From assembly GCF_000967865.1 (NCBI RefSeq), contig NZ_JXRU01000029.1, forward strand, positions 1 to 64,000: a stretch of DNA of 64,000 nt, read 5' to 3'. Below are positions 1 to 8,595 of the stretch, piece by piece (position 1 is the stretch's first letter; every line of letters starts with the position of its first letter). The notes under the pieces are model-generated. The model saw nothing but the letters and a program-made list of their open reading frames with translations, ran no database searches and was not told the origin of the DNA. The translations under genes and the position numbers were made by a program. This DNA comes from Microbacterium sp. SA39. GTDB lineage: Bacteria > Actinomycetota > Actinomycetes > Actinomycetales > Microbacteriaceae.

Positions 1-74
1 CCCCCATGGAGCCTGCACCCGCCGAGCAGCCCGCCCCGGTCCCCCCGGCCGAGGAGCCTGCACCCGCCGAATAG
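1..74 (+). CDS. C-terminal end of an upstream gene (partial), Pro/Ala/Glu-rich tail
   Basis: An open frame enters from the left edge and stops at TAG 72-74, nine bases before the next start codon. The visible 23 residues are almost only Pro, Ala and Glu, with the phrase EPAPAE occurring twice, so this looks like a low-complexity hydrophilic tail. Family and function cannot be told from this fragment. The tight spacing suggests co-transcription with the genes that follow. Confidence 0.55.
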   Translation, partial: PMEPAPAEQPAPVPPAEEPAPAE

Positions 75-83
75 ACTGGATCC

Positions 84-455
84 ATGCCTCAGGATTCCGT
101 CTCCGTCCCCGGCGTCGACCGCCCGGTCGTCACTGTTCTCGACATCGTCCGAGCGGTTGTGCTCGTCGTCGCCGTGGCATCCCTCGCCCTGTGGGGTTTC
201 GCCAGCTGGTCGCTTCCGTGGAACGTGATCGCCGGCGTGGGAGCCCCGCTCGTCGTCATCCTGGTGTGGGCGCTGTTCCTCTCGCCGCGGCCAGTGCTGC
301 GGGTGCATCCCTTCCTCCGCGCGGCGGTCGAGCTCTCCATCTACGTGGGCGTCACGATCGCCTGGTGGTCGATGGGCCAGGCCATGATCGGCACCGCGTT
401 CGCGCTGGTCGCGATCGTGACCGGCGTGCTGAGCGGCCGGCGCTCCCTGTCGTGA
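84..455 (+). CDS. YrdB family small integral membrane protein (DUF2568)
   Basis: A 123-residue protein with four hydrophobic segments at roughly residues 20-45, 48-66, 78-95 and 98-118, and short charged ends. Length, the four-helix layout and the aromatic patch AWWSMG fit the YrdB/DUF2568 family, whose function is unknown. Its stop overlaps the GTG start of the FAD oxidase by four bases (GTGA at 452-455), so the two are probably translationally coupled. It may be a membrane neighbour of that oxidase, but nothing in the sequence proves a partnership. Confidence 0.75.
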   Translation: MPQDSVSVPGVDRPVVTVLDIVRAVVLVVAVASLALWGFASWSLPWNVIAGVGAPLVVILVWALFLSPRPVLRVHPFLRAAVELSIYVGVTIAWWSMGQAMIGTAFALVAIVTGVLSGRRSLS

Positions 456-1816
456 GCGCGCTCAGGCTCCTGCAGGAGGCGCTCGGCCCGCTCGTCGACG
501 TCGATGACGCCACGCTTGAAGTCGCACGAGCCGATCGCTCGGGTCACGCCGCCGTGGGCCGTCCGCTCGCCGTCGTGCACGCGCAGACCGTCGACGACGT
601 GCAGCAGACCATGCGCATCGCGACCGCCACTCGCACCCCCGTCGTCGTGCGCGGAGCAGGCACCGGCCTCGCCGGAGCGGCCAATGCGGGCGAGGGCGAG
701 ATCGTCCTCTCCACTCGCCGGATGACCGCGGTCCTCGAGGTGCGTCCTGACGATCTGCTCGCCGTCGTCGAGCCCGGCATCCTCAACGCCGACCTCAACG
801 ATCAGCTGGCCGAGCACGGCGTCTGGTGGGCGCCCGATCCCGCGAGCCGCGACATCTCGACGGTCGGCGGCAACATCGCCACCGGAGCTGGCGGCCTCCT
901 CTGCGCGAAGTACGGCGTCGTGCGCGACGCGGTGCTCGGCGTCGACCTCGTGCTCGCCGACGGCCGCCTCCTTCACCTCGGCCATCGCAGCGTCAAGGGA
1001 GTGACCGGCCTCGACCTGACCTCGCTGGTGATCGGCTCCGAGGGCACGCTGGGCGTCGTCGTCGGTGCGACGCTGAAGCTGCGCCGGCTCGTCCCCGGAG
1101 ACGTCTGCACGGTCGCGGCGACCTTCCCCGGTGTGCGCGCTGCAGCGGCGGCATCCGCTGCGATCACCGCGGCAGGCGTGCAGCCGGCGATCATGGAGCT
1201 GATGGATGCCGCGAGCCTCGCGGCCGTACACACCCTGCTCGCTCTGCCTGCGCCCGCGTCCGAGACCGCCCAGCTCACCATCCGCACCGACGGGCCCGCG
1301 GCCGCCGCCGAGGTCGCCACGATCGTCGGCATCCTGCAGTCCCATGGTGGCGTCACCGCTGTCTCCCACGATCGGGAAGAGGGCGAGCGACTGCTCGCGA
1401 TCCGGCGGTCGATGCACCCGGCGATATCAGCGCTCGGGACCGCGCTCATCGAAGACGTGTCGGTGCCGCGCAGCGCGATGCCGGCGATGTTCGACGAGAT
1501 CGCACGCATCGAGCGCGAATTCGGCCTCACGATCCCGACCGTCGCGCACGCCGGAGACGGCAACCTGCACCCGAACTTCGTCTTCGAGGGCACCGAGGCT
1601 CCCGCGCACGTCTGGGCCGCGGCGGACGAGCTGTTCCGCGCGGCCATCCGCCTCGGCGGCACTCTGACCGGCGAGCACGGCATCGGCGTCCTGAAGCGCC
1701 GCTGGCTCGCCGATGAGCTCGGCGACGACCAGTGGCAGCTGCAGCGACAGATCGCGGCGGTGTTCGACCCTCTCGGCATCCTCAATCCCGGGAAGGTCTT
1801 CGAGCCCGATGCCTGA
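452..1816 (+). CDS. FAD-linked oxidase, glycolate oxidase GlcD / D-lactate dehydrogenase type
   Basis: A 454-residue flavoprotein of the PCMH/VAO family that oxidises an alpha-hydroxy acid such as glycolate, D-lactate or D-2-hydroxyglutarate; the exact substrate cannot be read. The N-terminal FAD domain shows PVVVRGAGTGLAG, STVGGNIATGAGG and the GSEGTLGVV block. The C-terminal cap has VAHAGDGNLHPN and LTGEHGIGVLKR, which hold the conserved His and Glu positions of GlcD-like enzymes. An open frame extends upstream to 191, but that part is antisense-like and overlaps yrdB; GTG 452 gives the expected N-terminus. It overlaps the Nudix gene by eight bases. Confidence 0.85.
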   Translation: MSALRLLQEALGPLVDVDDATLEVARADRSGHAAVGRPLAVVHAQTVDDVQQTMRIATATRTPVVVRGAGTGLAGAANAGEGEIVLSTRRMTAVLEVRPDDLLAVVEPGILNADLNDQLAEHGVWWAPDPASRDISTVGGNIATGAGGLLCAKYGVVRDAVLGVDLVLADGRLLHLGHRSVKGVTGLDLTSLVIGSEGTLGVVVGATLKLRRLVPGDVCTVAATFPGVRAAAAASAAITAAGVQPAIMELMDAASLAAVHTLLALPAPASETAQLTIRTDGPAAAAEVATIVGILQSHGGVTAVSHDREEGERLLAIRRSMHPAISALGTALIEDVSVPRSAMPAMFDEIARIEREFGLTIPTVAHAGDGNLHPNFVFEGTEAPAHVWAAADELFRAAIRLGGTLTGEHGIGVLKRRWLADELGDDQWQLQRQIAAVFDPLGILNPGKVFEPDA

Positions 1817-2216
1817 CATCCACGTGAGCGCAGCCGTGATCGTCGACGACGAGGGCCGCGTTCTCGTCGTGCGCAAGCACGGCACGACACGGTTCATGCA
1901 GCCGGGCGGCAAGCCCGAGCCGGGCGAATCGGCCGCGCAGACGCTGATCCGCGAACTGCACGAGGAGCTCGGCCTGCAGCTCGACGAGGCCGACCTGCAG
2001 CCCCTCGGTACATTCATCTCCGAGGCGGCCAACGAGCCGGGCCATCGGGTGATCGCCGACGCGTTCGCGACCACGATCGGTGCACGGTCCGCGACGGCCC
2101 AGGCGGAACTCGCCGAGCTGCGCTGGATCACGCCCTCCGACGTCGCGACGCTGCCTCTCGCGCCCCTGAGCATCGAGCACCTGCTGCCGATTGCCTGGCC
2201 GGCGCGCACGCCCTGA
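1809..2216 (+). CDS. Nudix hydrolase
   Basis: A 135-residue protein with a complete Nudix box from GGKPEPGE through RELHEELGL (pattern GX5EX7REUXEEXGU), which binds Mg2+ and cleaves nucleoside-diphosphate-X bonds. The size fits a single Nudix domain. ATG 1809 lies inside the last codons of the FAD oxidase (8-bp overlap), so the two genes are coupled. The substrate (oxidised nucleotide, NDP-sugar or other) cannot be predicted. It converges on nagB, with about 64 bp between the stops and no clear terminator. Confidence 0.88.
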   Translation: MPDIHVSAAVIVDDEGRVLVVRKHGTTRFMQPGGKPEPGESAAQTLIRELHEELGLQLDEADLQPLGTFISEAANEPGHRVIADAFATTIGARSATAQAELAELRWITPSDVATLPLAPLSIEHLLPIAWPARTP

Positions 2217-2280
2217 GAACAGGCAGACGCGCGGGATCAGGCCGATTCCGGGCGGGACGATCCGGCGCGGGCAGCGGCGG

Positions 2281-3060
2281 TTAGATGCCCTGCCAGGCCG
2301 GCTTGTTCGCGAAGGTGTAGCGGTAGTAGTCGGCGAGCTTCAGACGCGATGCCGCGGCCTCGTCCACCACGACCGTCGCATGCGGATGCAGCTGGATCGC
2401 AGAACCCGGAAGGAACGCCGTGAGCGGTCCCTCGACCGCGTCGGCGACCGCCTGCGCCTTGCCCTCTCCGAAGGCGAGCAGCACGAGGTGCCGGGCCTTC
2501 AGGATGGTGCCGAGACCCTGCGTGATGCAGTGCCGGGGCACGTCGTCGATCGAGTCGAAGAAGCGTGCGTTGTCCTCGCGGGTCTGCTCGGTCAGAGTCT
2601 TCACGCGTGTCTGCGAGGCGAACGACGACCCGGGCTCGTTGAAGCCGATGTGCCCGTCCGTGCCGATGCCGAGGATCTGCAGGTCGACACCTCCGGCCTC
2701 CGCGATCGCCGCCTCGTAGTCGTCACCGGCGCGCTGGATGGTCGCCTCGGCACCGTTCGGAACATGGATGCGCTGCGGGTCGAGACCGAGCGGCTCCACC
2801 ACATCGCGCGTGATCACCGACCGGTAGCTCTCCGGGTGCGACGGGTCGATGCCGACGTACTCGTCGAGGGCGAAGCCGCGCACCTGCGACACGTCGTGAC
2901 CGGCGAGCTGCGCACGCAATGCCACGTAGACCGGCAGCGGCGTGGATCCCGTGGCGAGCCCGAGCACGGCATCGGGGCGCCCCTCGATGAGCTCCACGAT
3001 CTCGGCGGCGACCAGCCTTCCCGCGGCTTCCGCGTTCTCGACGATGACGACCTCAGCCAT
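2281..3060 (-). CDS. nagB: glucosamine-6-phosphate deaminase
   Basis: A 259-residue NagB, which converts glucosamine-6-phosphate to fructose-6-phosphate plus ammonia in cytoplasmic amino-sugar catabolism. Seen directly: LATGSTPLPVY (phosphate loop), LDEYVG with Asp66, and GIGTDGHIGFNEPGSS with Asp135, His137 and Glu142. These line up with the E. coli catalytic residues 72, 141, 143 and 148 at a constant offset of six. The start at 3060 overlaps the upstream kinase by eight bases. It is the last gene of the D-amino-acid/amino-sugar run. No nagA deacetylase is visible nearby. Confidence 0.95.
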   Translation of the reverse strand: MAEVVIVENAEAAGRLVAAEIVELIEGRPDAVLGLATGSTPLPVYVALRAQLAGHDVSQVRGFALDEYVGIDPSHPESYRSVITRDVVEPLGLDPQRIHVPNGAEATIQRAGDDYEAAIAEAGGVDLQILGIGTDGHIGFNEPGSSFASQTRVKTLTEQTREDNARFFDSIDDVPRHCITQGLGTILKARHLVLLAFGEGKAQAVADAVEGPLTAFLPGSAIQLHPHATVVVDEAAASRLKLADYYRYTFANKPAWQGI

Positions 3061-4033
3061 GGGGGACGATCTCCTTCTCGGGTACGGACTTCTCGGGCAC
3101 GGACGCGCCCACCAGGGCAGCACCGAAAGCTGCAGCCGGGGAACCCGCCGGGAGCAGCTCGATTCTTTCATCGAGGTGCAGCGATCGCATGAACGGCGAT
3201 GTCTCGGCCTCCGCGCGCAGCGCAGTCCGGATGCCCTCCTCGAGCCGCGCGCCGAGGGCCGTCAGGCCGCCACCGATGACCACGGTCTCGACGTCGGCCG
3301 AGAGCACGAGCACTCGGACCGCGGCGGCCGCACCGTGGAACAGGTCACCGCGGAGCACCAGCGCATCGGGGTCGCCCGCGTCGGCGGCGTCGAAGATGTC
3401 CCGGATCGGCAGTGCGCCCGGGCGCCCCCACGCTCTCGCCAGGGCACCTCCGCCGCAGAAAGTCTCGATGCAGCCGAGCTGGCCGCACCCGCACAGGCGG
3501 CCGTGCGGGTCGACGGAGAGATGCCCGACCTCGCCGGCAGTACCGCGCGAGCCGCGCCAGATGCGTCCGCCGACCACGATGCCCGCCGCCACCCCGGTGC
3601 CGAGGTTGAGGTACGCCATGGAGCCGGCGACTCCGCTGAGGACCGCGGCTCCGAGCGCCGCCGCCTTCACGTCGTTCTCCACCCGGAACGGGATGCCGAG
3701 CATCCGTTCTGCGCGCGCCGCGAGGTCGAGCGATTCGACGCCGAGATTGACGGCGTGTTCGACGCGTCCCTCCTCGACGTCGACGAGTCCGGGGATGCCG
3801 ATGCCCACCGAGCCGATCTCCGACACCGGGAAGCCCGCCTCATCCGCGAGAGAGGTCACCGCCATCACGATGCTCTCGACCACGGCGTCGTCGCCCCACC
3901 CGGTCGACCGTCGGATTCGACCGAGGATGTCCCCCGACGGGCCGACGCCGACCGCGTCGATCTTCGTCCCGCCCACGTCCAGGCCCACTCGAATCCGCCG
4001 ACCGGTCAGGTCGGCGGTGTCGGTCCGGGTCAT
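3053..4033 (-). CDS. ROK family sugar kinase, probably N-acetylglucosamine or glucosamine kinase
   Basis: A 326-residue ROK kinase. The ATP loop DVGGTK is near residue 20, the ROK motif gives VENDVKAAALGAA with its catalytic Asp, and the zinc cluster is CGCGQLGC. There is no N-terminal winged helix, so it is an enzyme and not a regulator. It overlaps nagB by eight bases and follows a ROK regulator, so phosphorylation of GlcNAc or glucosamine fits the context. ROK kinases vary in sugar choice and the sequence alone does not fix the substrate. Confidence 0.85.
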   Translation of the reverse strand: MTRTDTADLTGRRIRVGLDVGGTKIDAVGVGPSGDILGRIRRSTGWGDDAVVESIVMAVTSLADEAGFPVSEIGSVGIGIPGLVDVEEGRVEHAVNLGVESLDLAARAERMLGIPFRVENDVKAAALGAAVLSGVAGSMAYLNLGTGVAAGIVVGGRIWRGSRGTAGEVGHLSVDPHGRLCGCGQLGCIETFCGGGALARAWGRPGALPIRDIFDAADAGDPDALVLRGDLFHGAAAAVRVLVLSADVETVVIGGGLTALGARLEEGIRTALRAEAETSPFMRSLHLDERIELLPAGSPAAAFGAALVGASVPEKSVPEKEIVPHG

Positions 4034-4067
4034 CGGAGGACGCGCACGTCGGTCGCGGTGGCGCAGG

Positions 4068-5255
4068 TCACGAGACTCCCAGCTGTCCGGAGAGCACCAT
4101 CACCGCGGCTCCGCGCAGCACGATGTCGTCCTGATGCGTGCGGCGCACGGCGACGTCCTCGAAGACCCCTTCGAGGGTGCGCGCGTGCAGGGTCTCGATC
4201 GCGGCATCGATCAGGATGCCGTCGAGAAGATCTGCTGGTCCGGAGAGCACGACTTCGGAAAGGTCGAGCGCGGCCACGATCGGGGCGATGGCGATCGCCA
4301 TGCGGGTGCCGGAGTCGCGGAGGATCTCGTCACGTCGTTCCGGATCCGCCGCCAGGGCCTCGCGCATCCGGCTGACGCTCAGCCATGCCTCGAGGCAGCC
4401 GTCCTTGCCGCAGGCGCAGCGCGGCCCTCCGTCCGTCCCGACCACGACATGTCCGATCTCCCCCGCCGCGAAGCGGCTGCCGAGGAGCGGCTGGCTGCCG
4501 GTGATCAGACCGGCACCGACACCGCGGCCGAGCTTGATCAGCATGAAGTCGGCCTTGGCCTCGCCGAAGGTGTACTCCGCGAGCACCGCCGCATTGGCGT
4601 CGTTGCGCGCGAGCACCGGCAGGTCGAGGTCGACGCTGAGCTTCGCCTCGAGCGGAAAGTTCGACCAGCCGAGGTTCGGCGAGCTCAGGACGAGCCCATC
4701 GGGGCGGACGACACCGGGGGTGCCGATACCCACACCCAGGAGCGGCTGCGTCGACGCGGCGACCAGCGTGCGTGCGAGCTCGAGGGTGGCGGCGTAGACG
4801 GCGTCGCCGTCGGGCGATTCGGGTCGAGCGACCTCTCGGCGCTCGAGGACGTCGCCGTCGAGGCTCAGCACGGCGCCTTCGAACGCGCTCGGGCCGGAGA
4901 GGTCGAGACCGAGGATCTGGTGTCCGACGCGATCGATGTCGATCAGGATCGGGGGCTTGCCCGGTCCGACGGCCTCGCGCACGCCCATCTCGATCACGAT
5001 GCCGTCAGCGATGAACTCGGCGACCAGATCGGAGATGGTGACGCGCGTCAGACCAGTCTCACGGGAAAGGTCCGCGCGACTCATCGCTCCGGCGTGATAG
5101 AGAGTCTGCAGGACGAGCGCACGGTTGTGGCCGCGCGCATGTTCGGGGAGGACCTTGGCGCGCGAGCGCAGGTGCCGACCGGGCCCGAAGGCGTGCGTGT
5201 TCGCACCGCCGTACTCCGACGGCGATGCGGCGCGCTTTTCATCCGAAACGGACAT
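4068..5255 (-). CDS. ROK family transcriptional regulator (NagC-like)
   Basis: A 395-residue regulator. Residues about 45-95 form a winged helix-turn-helix (SRADLSRETGLTRVTISDLV), followed by a ROK sugar-binding fold with ARNDANAAVLAEYTFG and the zinc cluster CACGKDGC. The family senses amino sugars or their phosphates and represses uptake and catabolic genes. It is encoded just before the kinase and nagB. An imperfect 10-bp-arm palindrome lies directly against its start codon (5257-5281), so autoregulation is likely. No good ribosome-binding site stands before the ATG, so the transcript may be leaderless or the true start may lie slightly downstream. Confidence 0.88.
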   Translation of the reverse strand: MSVSDEKRAASPSEYGGANTHAFGPGRHLRSRAKVLPEHARGHNRALVLQTLYHAGAMSRADLSRETGLTRVTISDLVAEFIADGIVIEMGVREAVGPGKPPILIDIDRVGHQILGLDLSGPSAFEGAVLSLDGDVLERREVARPESPDGDAVYAATLELARTLVAASTQPLLGVGIGTPGVVRPDGLVLSSPNLGWSNFPLEAKLSVDLDLPVLARNDANAAVLAEYTFGEAKADFMLIKLGRGVGAGLITGSQPLLGSRFAAGEIGHVVVGTDGGPRCACGKDGCLEAWLSVSRMREALAADPERRDEILRDSGTRMAIAIAPIVAALDLSEVVLSGPADLLDGILIDAAIETLHARTLEGVFEDVAVRRTHQDDIVLRGAAVMVLSGQLGVS

Positions 5256-5256
5256 G

Positions 5257-5281
5257 TTTGTTAGTAGACCTTACGAACAAA
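5257..5281. promoter_or_regulatory. candidate operator of the ROK regulator
   Basis: Arms TTTGTTAGTA (5257-5266) and TACGAACAAA (5272-5281) are inverted repeats with one mismatch and a 5-bp spacer. The site begins one base upstream of the regulator's start codon and is strikingly AT-rich for this genome. Its position fits autorepression. Binding is inferred from symmetry and location. Confidence 0.6.
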
Positions 5282-5334
5282 ATTTGTGCAACCTCTGCCG
5301 CAGGGCGCGCGGTGACGGTTACCGAAACGTTACA

Positions 5335-8300
5335 TTACTTTCGAGGTGGCTCGACGGGAGAATCCGAGAGTTCGACGAGACGCGTGACGAGACCTGCGAC
5401 GATCGCCTCCCGAGCCTCGATCGTGAGCGGCTTGCCAGGAACGCCGGGGCGTCTCTGGTCGGGCGCAGGCCCATCCAGGGGACGATACCGCACCCCCGCG
5501 GCGTTGAGGCGGCGCAGGTGGGTCGGCAGGCGACGCTCGAAGTCGGCATACGGCCCCGGTTCCCCTCCTTCCCACAGGCGCTCGGCGATCGCCGAGAGCC
5601 TCGGGAACATCGCGAAATCGACCCGATCCCTGGTCGGCAGGTGCTCGCTCCAGACGTTCGCCTGCCCGCCGACTGCGCCGTCGTCGACGCGCAGCGTGTA
5701 CGCCCGCTCGATGCTCAACGGCGGACCGACGCGGATGGGCTCCTCGGCGGATTCCGACTGCGGGTAGTCCAGGTACGCCTCGAGGTCGGGGCATGCGACC
5801 ACGTCGATGCCTCGCTTCAGCGCCTCCCGCATCGCGACGGGACCACGCCAGGCGAGGATGCGCACCCCCTCCGGCACCTCTCCCTCCAGCACCTCGTCCC
5901 ACGCCAGCGCGACACGCCCCCGGCGGCGCACGTGGGCGACGAAGTGCGCCGTGAACCACGGCTGCACATCGTGCGGCGTGGCGAGTCCGAGCTCCTGCAT
6001 CCGCTCGAGCGCGGCGGAGCTCGTCGCCCACTCCGTGACGGGCACCTCATCGCCGCCGATGCCGATCCAGGGCGAGTCGAAGAGCTCGCAGAGCGCGTCG
6101 ATCGCCGCGCGCCCGAACGCGAGGGAGGCCTCCGTCGGGGCGAGCGTGCGCGGATTCACGCCGAAGCGCTCCCACGGCGCGGTGATCGGGTCGCCGACGT
6201 CGGTGTTGCCGAGTTCTGGATACGCCGCGAGGCCGGCCTGGATATGACCGGGCAGCTCCACCTCCGGCACGAGCGTGACGAATCGCTCGGCGGCATAGGC
6301 GACGACGCCGCGCAGCTCAGCGGCGGTGTAGAAGCCCTCGTGCACGCCCGGCTCCACTGTCGCGAGCGGGCCATGACCGCGCTGCGTCGCCTCGCGCCGC
6401 GATCCCACCTCGGTGAGCCGCGGGTAGCCCGGCACCTCGAAGCGCCAGCCCTGATCGTCGGTGAGGTGCAGGTGCAGCACGTTGAGGTGATGGTCGGCGA
6501 GCAGGTCGATGAGTCGGCGCAGCTCGTCCACGGGACGGAAGTGCCGCGCGACATCGAGCATGACGCCGCGCCAGCCGTAGGCCGGAGCCCCCTCCCAGAT
6601 GCCTGCCGGAATGACGGCCGATGCGGCGCCGGGCTCCCTGAGCTGGCTCAGGGTGGTGCTGCCGCGGAAGACGCCGGCTGCGCTCCTACCGCAGACCTCG
6701 ATCCCGCCCGCGGAGACCGTGACGCGGAACGCCTCCTCGCCGACGCGCTCCTCGTCGACCGCCAGCGTCTCGTCGATCACGAGACTGATCGACGGCGTCC
6801 CCTCGGACGCGCCTGCTCCCCCGAGCCGGGCCACCGATGCGGCGAGCGCGGGAGGTCCGAGGATCGGAGTCTCCGGCGTCCAGGCGAATCCGGGGACGGT
6901 GCGGTCGATGCGGGCGGCGATGCGAGGAATCGTCGCGCGGTGCGGGGGCGGCGGCATCCGCAGTGCTCGTCCGGGAGTCGCCCCGGTGACCTCCCCGGCG
7001 GAGACCACGGGGACGCCTCCGACGAGCACCTCGACGATGCCCGTCGGCGCTTCCAACGGCTCCTCGAACGTCGCTCCGGCGGCGATGCTCTGCGGATCGA
7101 ACAGCACGAGGTCGGCGGTCGCCCCCTGACGGATGATGCCCCGAGGAGCATCCCCGCGGTCCAACCCGAGGCGTGCGGCGGGGGTGCCGGACAGGTGTCG
7201 CACCGCCTCCTCGAGTGTGAGGATGCCGAGTTCGCGCACGTAGTGCCCGAGATAGCGCGGGAACGTGCCTCGACCGCGCGGGTGCGGCCGTGCGCCGATC
7301 AGGATGCCGTCGCTGCCACCGGTGTGCCGAGGGTGGCGCATGATCGCGCGGACGTTCTCCTCGTCACCGATGTGCATCAGGATGCCGGTGGCCCCGGCAT
7401 CCGCGATGATCGTGTCGAGCACCACGTCGACCGCGCGACGGCCCGTGGTCGCGGCGATCTCGGCGACGGTGCGCGCGACGAGATCCGAGAGCGCGGGGTT
7501 CGACGTGCCCGAGATCTGGATCACCGACCAGTCGGCCCTCTCTCCGTGGAAGCCGTCGCACCCGATCTCCTCGAGTTCGACCCGCACGTCTTCGCGCCCG
7601 CGCGCATCCAGCGCCGAGATCGCGCCGAGCAGATCGCCCGTCGCGGCGAGCCGACTCGGCAGCAGGGCGGCAAGAGTCGTTGCACCCGGAAGGTAGGGGT
7701 AGGTGTCGAGCGTCACATCGACGCCGTCGGCGATCGCCTCGTCGACGAGGGCGAGCAGCTCGTCCGCACGCCCGCGATTCGGCGCGAAGTTCATCGTCGC
7801 GTGAGTCAGGTGGATCGGGCATCCGGTGCGGCGGCCGATGTCGAGCGCCTCGCGGAAGGCGTCGAGCGCGCCGCCACCATAGCTGCGCGTGTGTGGAGCC
7901 CAGTACCCGCCCCGCTCGGCGACGACACGGCAGAGCGCATCGAGCTCGGCGGCATCCGCGTACATGCCCGGCGTGTATGTGAGACCGCTGGACATGCCGA
8001 ACGCTCCCGCGTCCATCGCCTGCCCGAGCATCTCCGACATGGTCGCGAGCTCTTCGGGGGTCGCTCGACGGTTCTCGTGCCCGACCACGATCATCCGGAG
8101 GTTCCCCTGCGGCACCAACACGGCGGCATTGCCCACGGCGGCCTCATCGATCGCGGTCAGCAGGTCATCCATCGTCCGCCAGGGCACCGTATGCGGCATG
8201 CCGTTCCAGCCGGCGATCTGCGCGGGGATGACGGATGCCGTCGCGTCATCGAGCGGCGCATAGCCGAGGCCGTCCTGCCCGAGCACCTCGGTCGTGACAC

Positions 8301-8595
8301 CCTGCCGGATCTTCGCTTCGTGAGCGGCGCCCGTGAGCACGGCCAGCTCGCTGTGCGCGTGCATGTCGATGAACCCGGGAGCGAGGACCAGGCCGGTGGC
8401 GTCGATCTCCTCCGCCCCCTCCGGCAGCTCGAGCTCGACGCGGTCGGCGTCCGCGGCCTTCAGGATCGCCACGACTCTGGCGCCCTCCACCGCGACGTCC
8501 GCCGTGTACCGCGGCGCGCCGGTGCCGTCGACCACCGTCGCGGCGCGATAGACCCGCACGCGACCCGCTGCTGCCTTCTCCGCGCTCAGAAGCAT
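5335..8595 (-). CDS. fusion of a D-aminoacylase-family amidohydrolase and a GH20 beta-N-acetylhexosaminidase
   Basis: One uninterrupted 1086-residue frame with two enzymes. Residues about 10-545 are an N-acyl-D-amino-acid deacylase-type amidohydrolase: DMHAHSEL with metal ligands His79 and His81, HLTHATMN (His262, His265), DTYPYLPGATTL, and GGSDG with Asp429. The usual bridging Cys of GNCG is replaced by Asp108 in GQDG. Residues about 565-1086 are a full GH20 unit: a small N-terminal domain to about 670, then GWRGVMLDVARHF, HLHLTDDQGWR and the catalytic pair Asp849-Glu850 in GIGGDEVP. No signal peptide is present, so both domains should be cytoplasmic. The ATG at 8595 overlaps the upstream gene by ten bases. 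It probably removes acyl groups from D-amino acids and releases terminal GlcNAc/GalNAc; substrates are inferred. Confidence 0.85.
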   Translation of the reverse strand: MLLSAEKAAAGRVRVYRAATVVDGTGAPRYTADVAVEGARVVAILKAADADRVELELPEGAEEIDATGLVLAPGFIDMHAHSELAVLTGAAHEAKIRQGVTTEVLGQDGLGYAPLDDATASVIPAQIAGWNGMPHTVPWRTMDDLLTAIDEAAVGNAAVLVPQGNLRMIVVGHENRRATPEELATMSEMLGQAMDAGAFGMSSGLTYTPGMYADAAELDALCRVVAERGGYWAPHTRSYGGGALDAFREALDIGRRTGCPIHLTHATMNFAPNRGRADELLALVDEAIADGVDVTLDTYPYLPGATTLAALLPSRLAATGDLLGAISALDARGREDVRVELEEIGCDGFHGERADWSVIQISGTSNPALSDLVARTVAEIAATTGRRAVDVVLDTIIADAGATGILMHIGDEENVRAIMRHPRHTGGSDGILIGARPHPRGRGTFPRYLGHYVRELGILTLEEAVRHLSGTPAARLGLDRGDAPRGIIRQGATADLVLFDPQSIAAGATFEEPLEAPTGIVEVLVGGVPVVSAGEVTGATPGRALRMPPPPHRATIPRIAARIDRTVPGFAWTPETPILGPPALAASVARLGGAGASEGTPSISLVIDETLAVDEERVGEEAFRVTVSAGGIEVCGRSAAGVFRGSTTLSQLREPGAASAVIPAGIWEGAPAYGWRGVMLDVARHFRPVDELRRLIDLLADHHLNVLHLHLTDDQGWRFEVPGYPRLTEVGSRREATQRGHGPLATVEPGVHEGFYTAAELRGVVAYAAERFVTLVPEVELPGHIQAGLAAYPELGNTDVGDPITAPWERFGVNPRTLAPTEASLAFGRAAIDALCELFDSPWIGIGGDEVPVTEWATSSAALERMQELGLATPHDVQPWFTAHFVAHVRRRGRVALAWDEVLEGEVPEGVRILAWRGPVAMREALKRGIDVVACPDLEAYLDYPQSESAEEPIRVGPPLSIERAYTLRVDDGAVGGQANVWSEHLPTRDRVDFAMFPRLSAIAERLWEGGEPGPYADFERRLPTHLRRLNAAGVRYRPLDGPAPDQRRPGVPGKPLTIEAREAIVAGLVTRLVELSDSPVEPPRK

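Noticed and set aside
191..451. Extending the FAD oxidase upstream to 191
   Set aside because: The extra residues are Arg/Gly/Pro-rich and fully overlap yrdB. GTG 452 gives the normal family N-terminus.
5311..5334. A catabolite-type operator in GGTTACCGAAACGTTAC
   Set aside because: Symmetry is weak and the site lies at the 3' end of the fusion gene, upstream only of the ROK regulator, which already has a better dyad.
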